Source of the DNA: Bifidobacteriaceae bacterium
Lineage (GTDB): Bacteria; Actinomycetota; Actinomycetes; Actinomycetales; WQXJ01
Reading direction: 5' to 3'
DNA: 6,305 bases
Assembly: GCA_031278675.1 (NCBI GenBank)
Contig: JAITJY010000143.1
Span: forward strand, 1-6,305
Position 1 is the first letter of the stretch, and each line of letters opens with the position of its first letter. Shown here piece by piece: positions 1-5,795 of the stretch. The notes under the pieces are model-generated. The model saw nothing but the letters and a program-made list of their open reading frames with translations, did not search any database and was not told where the DNA came from. Made by a program: the position numbers and the translations under genes.

Positions 1-392
1 GGCGACCCACCGTCAAATACCGGGACCCATCCCAGTTCAGCTACCGCAGACGTGTTCCAATATCCGTAACGCCAATCCAAGGCCGCCGGTGTCCATTCCA
101 GTTCGTCGCGAGCCGCTTGCAGGATGGTGTCTGGTACATCTTCTAGGTCGGTCATACACTCGAAAAACGGGAACTGGATGGCGGCCGCAACGATATGCTG
201 CTCCTCCTCACTCATGCCGTAAGCGTCGAGAGGCAACTCAATAGTGGCGCGATCAAGGTTCAGCCGCGCCACCGCCGAGGACGTAGGGAGTCCTAGATCA
301 TCCGAGTCGGCACTCTGGTCGCATCCAAACGCGACGAGGGCCGTCGCCCCTGCCGCGAGAATCCCAATCAACCGATGTCTGCCCGACCACAC
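1..392 (-). CDS. Small lipoprotein, N-terminal 130 residues (3' end outside window)
   Basis: Reading the minus strand from a GTG at 392-390 gives an open frame of 130 codons that leaves the window at base 1. The start is supported by an excellent Shine-Dalgarno (AAAGGAG, 406-400) seven bases upstream. The protein begins with a charged n-region (R5, H6, R7), a hydrophobic stretch (about 8-22) and a lipobox-like VAFG-C24, so it is probably lipid-anchored outside the membrane. The -3 residue is Ala rather than the usual Leu. A Ser/Asp-rich linker (25-40) follows, then the segment ELPLDAYGMSEEEQ (52-65), an EC motif (C79) and WRYGYW (107-112). The SE/DxE, EC and YGY pattern resembles the lipoprotein at 2278-2910, so the two may be distant relatives. 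I recognise no catalytic motif and assign no function. That it is coding and exported is fairly sure; the relationship is an inference. Confidence 0.8.
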   Translation of the reverse strand, partial: MWSGRHRLIGILAAGATALVAFGCDQSADSDDLGLPTSSAVARLNLDRATIELPLDAYGMSEEEQHIVAAAIQFPFFECMTDLEDVPDTILQAARDELEWTPAALDWRYGYWNTSAVAELGWVPVFDGGS

Positions 393-399
393 TGGTCCG

Positions 400-406
400 C
401 TCCTTT
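400..406 (-). promoter_or_regulatory. Strong ribosome binding site of the left lipoprotein gene
   Basis: AAAGGAG on the minus strand lies seven bases before the GTG at 392-390. It is the best Shine-Dalgarno match in the window placed at a correct distance, and it fixes the start of this gene. Confidence 0.75.
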
Positions 407-409
407 CGA

Positions 410-445
410 TTCAATTCTGGACGTGTTCAATTCTGACCGTTCAAC
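410..445. repeat. Tandem direct repeats TTCAATTCTG in the leader of the left lipoprotein gene
   Basis: TTCAATTCTG occurs exactly at 410-419 and again at 426-435, and a shortened copy (TTCAAC) lies at 440-445. The starts are 16 and 14 bases apart. On the minus strand they read CAGAATTGAA and sit directly upstream of the Shine-Dalgarno at 400-406. Their position fits a regulator binding array or a duplicated promoter segment. I found no convincing -35/-10 pair here. Confidence 0.6.
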
Positions 446-479
446 GCTAATTCGTGATGGTACGGCAGGATGACCGTGG

Positions 480-534
480 CCGACGTTGCTTGCAAGGACA
501 ATGGCCCAGTCAATCGCCCGGCAAGCAACGTCGG
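480..534. repeat. Perfect 14-bp inverted repeat, 27-base spacer
   Basis: CCGACGTTGCTTGC (480-493) is matched exactly by its reverse complement GCAAGCAACGTCGG (521-534). Neither strand shows a T-run after the stem, so it is not a standard intrinsic terminator. No flanking target duplication is visible. It lies between the left lipoprotein gene and the gene remnant at 608-758. It could be an operator, a site-specific recombination or attachment site, or the ends of a very small non-autonomous element. Confidence 0.7.
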
Positions 535-607
535 ATTGCTGTGACTCCGGCCAACACGAACAAGGCATCCGCCCGGACACCATGCGGTCGGCAGTTGCTG
601 GAGGAAA

Positions 608-758
608 CTACCCGATCCAGATAACGCTGCTGGCCACGTCGTTGAAGCTCTTGGTCTTCAGGTCGCTGTACCACGTGTACTTAGGGACGCTCAGTGTCCA
701 CCCTTCTGGAATGCGCGGCCAAGCCCCACTTGGGCTCTCGGAAGCCCCGCATGCACAC
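608..758 (-). pseudogene. Remnant of a beta/gamma-crystallin or I36 peptidase-inhibitor-like gene
   Basis: On the minus strand a frame ends at a TAG (610-608) with the segment WYSDLKTKSFNDVASSVIW followed by IG. The phrase FNDVASSV closely matches the Greek-key end motif (ND-x-x-SS) of beta/gamma-crystallin folds, including secreted I36-type inhibitors of actinobacteria. That frame is open upstream only to a TAG at 781-779 and has no ATG, GTG or TTG early enough to start it. In a neighbouring frame, bases 758 to about 717 read VCMRGFREPKWGLA, which resembles the Cys-aromatic part normally preceding this motif. Joining the two requires a frameshift near 720. Further upstream all frames are closed. 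I read this as a 5'-truncated, frameshifted remnant of a secreted small protein. The family call is from motif memory; sequencing error at 720 would not rescue the missing start. Confidence 0.4.
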
Positions 759-1039
759 CGGCAGGTTACGCTCCCCCCCTATTCGTCAACGCTTTTTTGG
801 ATTCTTTCTGGGTTTGCTACTTAACTTTGCGGCTGGGGACGCGCATTGCCAGTCGAGCTTGGGGGTGGCTGGCGGGTTGCAGCGGCTTAGCGGGCGTGGG
901 TGGTGGCCCCGTGGCCCGGTGCCGTCTGGGCCGCCTTGGGGCTGAAGCGGAGCGCCCTGGGTGGTGCTCCAGCAGACGCGTGGTGCAGCCGTGCTAGACC
1001 GGCAAGACGGTGCGCGCCGGGTGGGGCGGGCCGGGCCGG

Positions 1040-1045
1040 TAGGCT
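1040..1045 (+). promoter_or_regulatory. Possible -10 element of ychF (near-leaderless)
   Basis: TAGGCT fits the actinobacterial TANNNT -10 pattern and ends eight bases before the ychF GTG at 1054. This would place the transcript start almost on the start codon. There is no clear Shine-Dalgarno at the usual distance, which agrees with leaderless translation. No good -35 was seen, so support is limited. Confidence 0.35.
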
Positions 1046-1053
1046 GGTTGACC

Positions 1054-2139
1054 GTGGCTTTGACGATTGGGATTGTGGGGCTGCCCAATGTGGGTAAATC
1101 GACCCTGTTCAACGCGTTGACGCGGAACCAGGTGGCGGCGGAGAACTATCCGTTCGCCACGATAGAGCCGAATGTCGGGGTAGTGGCGCTGCCTGATGGA
1201 CGGCTGGGCGTCCTGGCGGGGATGTTCGATTCGGCGAAGGTGGTGCACGCGACTGTGTCATTTGTCGACATCGCCGGAATTGTGCGCGGCGCTTCCAGCG
1301 GTGAGGGTCTGGGTAATCAGTTCCTGGCGAATATCCGGGAAGCTGACGCGATCTGTCAGGTGATCCGCGTCTTCGACGACCCGGACATTGTGCATGTCGA
1401 AGGGCGGGTTGACCCGGCCGCAGATATGGAGACTATCAACACCGAACTGATTTTGGCCGATCTGCAAACTCTGGAAAAAGTGATAGCCCGGTTAGAGAAG
1501 GAAACCAGGATCAAACGCGGCGACCCGGGGCAGTTGACGGCCGCTCTGGCGGCCCGCGAGTTCCTGGATAACGGCACCACCCTTTATGCTGCGGCGCAGC
1601 AGGGATTATTCGATCCAGCGCCGCTGCGTGAATTCGGTTTGATGACGGCTAAGCCGTTCATTTACGTGTTCAACGCAGACGATGCCGTATTGGGTTCGCC
1701 AGAGCGGATGACTTTGCTGCGGGAACTGGTCTCACCCGCCGAGGCGATCATTTTGGACGGCCGCTTCGAGGCCGATCTGGCCGAACTCGACCCTGCGGAC
1801 GCTGCCGAGTTGCTGGCCGAATCCGGCCAGGCCGAAGCCGGGTTGGACCGGCTCGCCCGGGTCGGATTTGCGACTCTTGGCCTGCAAACGTTCCTGACCG
1901 CCGGTCCCAAAGAATCGCGCGCCTGGACCATCCATCAGGGCTGGACTGCCCCCAAGGCGGCCGGAGTGATCCATTCCGACTTTGAGCGGGGCTTCATCAA
2001 AGCTGAGGTGGTCTCATTCACCGATCTGGTGGAACTCGGCGGCCTGCCGCAGGCTCGCGCGGCTGGCAAACTCCGCATTGAGGGCAAGGACTACATCATG
2101 GAAGACGGCGATGTAGTCGAGTTCCGGTTCAACGTGTAA
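1054..2139 (+). CDS. ychF: YchF/OLA1-family ribosome-associated P-loop NTPase
   Basis: This 361-residue cytoplasmic protein matches the usual YchF length (about 363). Members bind ribosomes, prefer ATP over GTP, and are linked to translation and stress responses. Visible features are the P-loop GLPNVGKST (9-17), the DIAG switch (72-75) followed by GASSGEGLGNQFLANIRE (79-96), a coiled helical arm (about 130-200), and a C-terminal TGS domain (about 278-361) ending in EFRFNV. In the position of the G4 motif, where YchF usually has N-x-x-E, this protein has N207-A-D-D210. The frame is open further upstream to a GTG at 961. I chose the GTG at 1054 because the family starts as M-A-L-T-I-G-I-V-G and the 31 extra residues are low-complexity. 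It appears to be a single-gene unit: 138 bases separate it from the transporter operon. The product call is very secure. Confidence 0.97.
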   Translation: MALTIGIVGLPNVGKSTLFNALTRNQVAAENYPFATIEPNVGVVALPDGRLGVLAGMFDSAKVVHATVSFVDIAGIVRGASSGEGLGNQFLANIREADAICQVIRVFDDPDIVHVEGRVDPAADMETINTELILADLQTLEKVIARLEKETRIKRGDPGQLTAALAAREFLDNGTTLYAAAQQGLFDPAPLREFGLMTAKPFIYVFNADDAVLGSPERMTLLRELVSPAEAIILDGRFEADLAELDPADAAELLAESGQAEAGLDRLARVGFATLGLQTFLTAGPKESRAWTIHQGWTAPKAAGVIHSDFERGFIKAEVVSFTDLVELGGLPQARAAGKLRIEGKDYIMEDGDVVEFRFNV

Positions 2140-2176
2140 GCGCGTGCGGGGGTGGCGTGCGTGGTCCATCTTGGTC

Positions 2177-2204
2177 TTGACGGGGAGGATGGCAGCAGTA
2201 CGCT
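2177..2204 (+). promoter_or_regulatory. Candidate promoter of the transporter operon
   Basis: TTGACG (2177-2182) and TACGCT (2199-2204), 16 bases apart, resemble the housekeeping -35 and -10 (TANNNT) hexamers. It lies in the ychF-to-lipoprotein gap and would start transcription about 65 bases before the GTG at 2278. It is the best sigma70-type match in that gap. Confidence 0.45.
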
Positions 2205-2216
2205 TACAACAAGTCG

Positions 2217-2246
2217 TTAACATGCTGGGCCAAGCCCATCTATTTA
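2217..2246 (+). promoter_or_regulatory. Second candidate promoter with a palindrome in its spacer
   Basis: TTAACA (2217-2222) and TATTTA (2241-2246) are 18 bases apart. Their spacer contains the perfect inverted repeat TGGGC-CAA-GCCCA (2226-2238), so a regulator could bind between the hexamers. The -10 lacks the final T, so the match is weaker than the upstream candidate. Confidence 0.25.
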
Positions 2247-2277
2247 ATCCAGTTATGAGAGACGGGAATCGGACGTC

Positions 2278-2910
2278 GTGCATTTAGACGCACAAGGAGG
2301 CTGGTCGCGACCAAGGCTTTTGGCTGTGGTCGCGACCTTTCTGGCAGCGGTCGCGATGAGCAGTGCATGCACGGCAGGTACAGATGAGGCGGAACCGGCA
2401 CGAAGTTCGAGCGCTGGGGCCGGCGGACCCTACACCGGGCCTTGGGCAGCGGACTTCGCCGAGTTGGCGGAACACACCGACTTGACTTTTGCGCTCGGGG
2501 CGATAGCGGATTCCGAGATCTCGGATCAAGAAGCTGAGGAGGCGCGCGGCATCGTTAGCGAGTGCTATGCCGCGAAAGGCTATACGGTCGATTGGGATGC
2601 GTACGGCTACGAGACGGCCGAAGGCCCCGAGGGAAGCGACGATGGCGCCACCGTTATGGGGGAGTGCTCTTTCGCTGACGGCGGCGTGCTGGTCCTTTAC
2701 TATCAGATTCTGGTCAATCCTGGCAACGACGACATGATGGAGCTGTCGGCAGTGTGCTTGGCGGAGGAGGGGCTGGTGGAGAAGGGCTTCACCGGCGATG
2801 ATCTTGAGGCCGTGTACCAAGCAGATGATTTTGCCGCTTGGCCGCTTGACGTGGCAGATCCAGTATTCCAACGTTGCATGAGGGACCCCCGGTCCCTGGT
2901 AGGTAATTAG
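2278..2910 (+). CDS. Cys-rich lipoprotein, first gene of the exporter operon
   Basis: The 210-residue product has an n-region with R11 and R13, a hydrophobic core (14-27) and a lipobox-like SSA-C31, so it is probably a lipoprotein on the outer face of the membrane. A Ser/Ala/Gly linker (32-50) leads into GPWAADFAEL (54-63), an acidic helix with ISDQEAEEA (81-89), then EC96, WDAYGY (106-111) and further cysteines C130, C160 and C200. The four non-lipobox cysteines could form two disulfides. The GTG at 2278 was chosen because later in-frame starts (TTG 2320, GTG 2326) would remove the positive charges. A fine AAGGAGG (2294-2300) lies inside this frame with no start at the right distance. A ten-codon ATG frame (2255-2287) overlaps the start. 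The gene ends four bases before the adaptor gene. It probably partners the transporter as a substrate-binding, regulatory or immunity protein; no known domain name is claimed. Confidence 0.85.
   Translation: MHLDAQGGWSRPRLLAVVATFLAAVAMSSACTAGTDEAEPARSSSAGAGGPYTGPWAADFAELAEHTDLTFALGAIADSEISDQEAEEARGIVSECYAAKGYTVDWDAYGYETAEGPEGSDDGATVMGECSFADGGVLVLYYQILVNPGNDDMMELSAVCLAEEGLVEKGFTGDDLEAVYQADDFAAWPLDVADPVFQRCMRDPRSLVGN
2303..2358. repeat. Cluster of GGTCGCGACC palindromes
   Basis: The 10-bp palindrome GGTCGCGACC occurs exactly at 2303-2312 and 2328-2337. A third site, GGTCGCGATG (2349-2358), matches at eight of ten positions. The first two are read in different codon phases (W-S-R-P and V-V-A-T), so the repetition is at DNA rather than protein level. 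Being self-complementary and duplicated, the two copies could also pair into a 10-bp hairpin with a 15-base loop just after an AAGGAGG at 2294-2300. Confidence 0.6.
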
Positions 2911-2914
2911 GGCT

Positions 2915-3982
2915 GTGGCCAAGGCCCGGCTGCGCAACGCATCTGCCGTGGTGGCGTCGGTGGTCGCGCTGAGCCTCGGGGTTGGCCTCGGGGCGGCAGT
3001 GGTGATGCTGCGCCAACTGCCGAAGGCACCCGCGCAGCTAGCCAGTCCAACGAGCGATCCGAGTGAGGTGCCGGTGGTGACCGCTGAGTTCGATGACGCC
3101 CGCCAGGTCACGTTGCGCGTGGCCACGCGGGACGGAGTGGCGGCGGTCGGTAACCGGTCGGGGATCGTGACCTCCAGTCATTGCACGCCCGGGGTGAGCG
3201 CAACCTCGGGTGAGTCCTTGATCGAGGTCGACGGTTTGCCCCTGGTCAGCTTGGCTACCGCCAAGCCGCCGTGGCGCGACTTGGCCCTGGGGGACAAGGG
3301 GGCCGACGCTGCTGCGGTAAACGCCGAATTGGCGCGGCTGGGCTTGGGCGCGCCGACTTCCGACGTGGTGACACGGGAAACGGTGCGGGCGTTCAATGGA
3401 TTACTCAAGACCCTCGGGGCGAGCGTCGCCAGCTTCGATACGGATTTGATTGAGCGCAGCCTAATTGTGTGGCTTCCGTCGCCGGAGGTCCAGGTCGGCG
3501 AGTGCAAAGTGGCGACGGGGGCGAACGTCGAGGCTGGAGACGAACTCTGGGTGTCTCCGTTGGAAGTTGTCTCCGCTAAGATCGCGAATGCGCCGACCAA
3601 CCTCTTGGAGGGGGATCGCGTTGCGGACATTGAGGGAGTGGTCTTGTCCCTCGACCAGGATGGATCGGTGACCGACCTGGCGGCCCTCACAGAGTTGTCC
3701 GGTTCGGGTCTGCTTGATGCAGCGGAGGCCAGAGCCGACGGGCTTTACGAAATAGGCGTGACGATCTCGCTCAGCCAACCGATCAATGTGGCTGTGGTGC
3801 CCCCGAGCGCGATCCACGGCCTCGACGGCGCCAAGGGCTGCGTGGATTCCGGCAGCCGGCAGATCGCGGTCGAAGTGGTTGGATCGCAGCTTGGACAGAC
3901 ATTTGTCGTTGTTGGCGGCGGCGAATCTCTTACCTGGGTGCACCCAAGCGTGGACGCTGCGGAGCCATGCGGCGCGAAATGA
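2915..3982 (+). CDS. MacA/HlyD-like adaptor with an inserted peptidoglycan-binding domain
   Basis: This 355-residue protein has a basic N-terminus (K3, R5, R7) and one membrane anchor (about 11-32), with the rest outside. Residues 81-113 (GIVTSSHCTPG, then GESLIEVDGLPLVSL) look like the first lipoyl half of membrane-fusion adaptors. Residues about 122-168 match a PG_binding_1 domain (LALGDKGADAAAVNAELARL, then VTRETVRAFNGLLKTLG). Residues 190-215 (CKVATGANVEAGDELWVSP) look like the second lipoyl half. The C-terminal part, with VAVVPPSAI (292-300) and a final beta-rich segment, fits the membrane-proximal domain. Cysteines C90 and C197 lie one in each lipoyl half; C309 and C352 are near the C-terminus. 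The GTG start is four bases after the lipoprotein stop, suggesting coupling. It would link the permease to the cell wall. The fold assignment is fairly firm; substrate and exact role are inferred. Confidence 0.88.
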   Translation: MAKARLRNASAVVASVVALSLGVGLGAAVVMLRQLPKAPAQLASPTSDPSEVPVVTAEFDDARQVTLRVATRDGVAAVGNRSGIVTSSHCTPGVSATSGESLIEVDGLPLVSLATAKPPWRDLALGDKGADAAAVNAELARLGLGAPTSDVVTRETVRAFNGLLKTLGASVASFDTDLIERSLIVWLPSPEVQVGECKVATGANVEAGDELWVSPLEVVSAKIANAPTNLLEGDRVADIEGVVLSLDQDGSVTDLAALTELSGSGLLDAAEARADGLYEIGVTISLSQPINVAVVPPSAIHGLDGAKGCVDSGSRQIAVEVVGSQLGQTFVVVGGGESLTWVHPSVDAAEPCGAK

Positions 3983-4584
3983 GAGCCGTCCTGGAGGATG
4001 TGGGCCACGCGTACCCGGGAGGGAACAACTTGTTTCGCGGCCTCACCGTGACTCTTGAGCCGGATCGCGTTTACGGCTTGGTGGGGCCGTCCGGATCGGG
4101 AAAGTCGACTCTCTTGGCGGTCCTGGCGGGTTGGCTGAGGCCAACCCAGGGTACGGTGCGACTCACCGGGATAGCTACCGTTAAGTGGGTCCTTCAAAAT
4201 CCCCACGGTGTGCCCAGGCGCACGGCCCTGGACCACGTCGCGCTCTCGTTCCTTGCCCGCGGCGCGTCCCGCAAGCAAGCGGAGAGGCGCGCGTCAGAAG
4301 TGTTGGCAGACTTCGGCATAGGGGCTCTGGCTGACCGGCTTTACCGAGACTTGTCCGGCGGTGAGGCGCAGCGGTTGGGCCTCGCGCGGGCAATCGCCTG
4401 CGATCCGGAGCTGTGCCTGGTGGACGAGCCGACGGCTCAACTCGATCAGCGTTCTGCGGCCCAGGTGTCGCGCAGTCTTAGAGTGCTGGCGGATCGCGGG
4501 GCAATAGTCGTCGTGGCCACCCATGACCCGGGAGCGCGGGCTGCCTGCACCGATGTGATCGACCTGATGGACTATCAGACGTGA
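3979..4584 (+). CDS. ABC transporter ATPase, MacB/LolD type
   Basis: It hydrolyses ATP to drive the permease encoded next. Counting from an upstream in-frame ATG at 3967 (205 residues), it shows Walker A GPSGSGKST (40-48), a Q-loop glutamine (Q77, in VLQNPHG), the signature LSGGEAQRL (129-137), Walker B LCLVDEP (149-155), a QLD D-loop (158-160) and the H-loop histidine H186 (ATHD). All catalytic elements are intact. It is shorter than most LolD/MacB ATPases, mainly between Walker A and the Q-loop. I prefer the ATG at 3979, which overlaps the adaptor's TGA as ATGA and gives 201 residues. The ATG at 3967 is possible, but a GGAG at 3961-3964 is too close to it. The protein is cytoplasmic and translationally coupled on both sides. 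The family is secure; substrate is unknown. Confidence 0.95.
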   Translation: MRAVLEDVGHAYPGGNNLFRGLTVTLEPDRVYGLVGPSGSGKSTLLAVLAGWLRPTQGTVRLTGIATVKWVLQNPHGVPRRTALDHVALSFLARGASRKQAERRASEVLADFGIGALADRLYRDLSGGEAQRLGLARAIACDPELCLVDEPTAQLDQRSAAQVSRSLRVLADRGAIVVVATHDPGARAACTDVIDLMDYQT

Positions 4585-5648
4585 TGGTTCCGGGTGAAGC
4601 ATGGAGGGATGTGGTCTCAGGCACCACTCGCACCGCCGTCTGGGGTTGCATCGCGGCGCTGGTAATGGCAGCTTGCAGTGCCTTCGAAATCGCCCAGATC
4701 GACTCGTTGGTGGTGCAAGCCAACGAATTCGAGGAAGTCGGCGCTTCTGTCCGAATTGTGCAAACACAGCGGTTGGTGGACGGCGCCGCCTGCGCCGCGA
4801 TCGGCGCGCAGAGCGCCCTCGACGCTGGCGCTTTGCGCGAGGAGCCGGCCAAGACCGTGGCGGCTGTCTTGCCTTCGAGCCCGATGGTCACCTATTCGAT
4901 CACCGCAGGCTTCCTCGCGTTGGTGCCGGTGAGGTCAGATACAGGCGGCACCGGAGTGTTTGTGTCAGCTGACGTGGCCGAAGCGCTGAGCGTGGGCGCG
5001 GGCGACACGTTCCAGTCTGCAGCGGGCCAGGTGCTTGTTAGGGGGGTCTTCGATTGGCCCACGGACGGACGGCGCCGCGGTTTCGGCTACGCGGTGTTGG
5101 CGCCGGTCACGGCGGAGGGGGCGTTCGACGAGTGCTGGGCGCGGCTGACACCCGCAGGTGAGGACCTTTCCGGCTTGTTGACGGCCACGCTCTTGCCTCA
5201 CGACCTCGAAGCGCACAAGAGCGTCGTCTTCTCGCAGCTCAATACCACTCTGGGCGAACGTTTCGATGGTGCCGGCCGCTTCGCGGAGCGGCCCAGCCGC
5301 TGGGCATGGCTGGTGGCTCTCGCCGGTTGCGCAATCTTGGGATTCGCGTCTGTGCGCAGCCGCAAGTTGGAGTTGGCCTCCGACCTCCATGTCGGGGTAG
5401 GCAGGTTGGCGCTGATCGGCCTGATGGCGCTTGAATCGGGCTGGTGGGCGGCGGTGTCCCTGGCCCTGGCCGGTGTGGCCAGCGCCATTGTGATGGGATT
5501 GGGCTCGGGTCTGGCGGTGGGAGCTACGGCCACAGCTACCATTTTGGTGCTTGGGGTGGGCTTGATCGGGGTGCTCGCAGGTACAGTGGTGGGCGCCACA
5601 TCGGTTCGCGAAGCGGCGCTCTTCCGGTATTTGAAGTTCCGCCAGTAG
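4581..5648 (+). CDS. FtsX/MacB-type ABC permease
   Basis: This 355-residue membrane protein has the four-helix MacB/FtsX layout: TM1 (about 17-36), a large extracytoplasmic domain (about 38-238), then TM2 (about 241-258), TM3 (about 284-306) and TM4 (about 314-338). Between TM2 and TM3, RSRKLELASDLHVGVGRL (259-276) and the following MALES (282-286) correspond to the basic coupling segment and conserved Glu of FtsX-like domains that contact the ATPase. The N-terminus (EAWRDVVSGTTRTAVWG) is cytoplasmic. The extracytoplasmic domain has two cysteines, C71 and C185, which could pair. The start is the GTG at 4581, overlapping the ATPase TGA, or the adjacent ATG at 4584. It is a single copy and would function as a homodimer, as MacB does. 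It probably transmits ATPase motion to the adaptor rather than forming a classical channel; that role is inferred from the family. Confidence 0.92.
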   Translation: MMVPGEAWRDVVSGTTRTAVWGCIAALVMAACSAFEIAQIDSLVVQANEFEEVGASVRIVQTQRLVDGAACAAIGAQSALDAGALREEPAKTVAAVLPSSPMVTYSITAGFLALVPVRSDTGGTGVFVSADVAEALSVGAGDTFQSAAGQVLVRGVFDWPTDGRRRGFGYAVLAPVTAEGAFDECWARLTPAGEDLSGLLTATLLPHDLEAHKSVVFSQLNTTLGERFDGAGRFAERPSRWAWLVALAGCAILGFASVRSRKLELASDLHVGVGRLALIGLMALESGWWAAVSLALAGVASAIVMGLGSGLAVGATATATILVLGVGLIGVLAGTVVGATSVREAALFRYLKFRQ

Positions 5649-5795
5649 GCCATCGCTACCGTGCCGTGCTCATGTAAACCGCGATCCACCGATCCTCGCC
5701 TACTGCGCCGCTCGCCAGCTGATATGGGTGTGGGTTTGTCAACTGGGCGTGCTGGGTTTCCCCGTTGTGCCTGGTGGGGGCGCGACGGGGTGTGG

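Larger units (their letters stand above)
393..1053. other. Long gap between the left lipoprotein gene and ychF
   Basis: No intact gene is convincing in these 661 bases. The left third holds the direct repeats and the 14-bp inverted repeat. The middle holds a minus-strand gene remnant. Bases about 778-832 are comparatively AT-rich, with a seven-C run at 773-779 and a six-T run near 792. Bases about 855-1040 are very G-rich on the plus strand and likely untranslated. Open frames here lack ribosome binding sites and recognisable motifs. The mixture of repeats and gene debris suggests past rearrangement, which is inference. Confidence 0.6.

Noticed and set aside
773..779. Seven-C run as a sign of a 6C-type small RNA
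   Set aside because: Only one C-run is present and it is not in the loop of a stem.
961..1053. Upstream extension of ychF to the GTG at 961
   Set aside because: The added 31 residues are low-complexity, and family members begin at the residue encoded by GTG 1054.
786..1112. 108-codon minus-strand frame opposite the ychF start
   Set aside because: Pro/Arg/Ser-rich shadow of G-rich non-coding DNA and ychF, with no start signal.
2135..2208. 8-bp inverted repeat TGTAAGCG/CGCTTACA after ychF
   Set aside because: Short arms 58 bases apart with no T-run; likely chance and not a terminator.
2284..3126. 280-codon open frame on the minus strand across the lipoprotein and adaptor genes
   Set aside because: It is antisense to two well-supported genes, has no ribosome binding site, and lacks recognisable motifs; long antisense frames are expected in GC-rich DNA.
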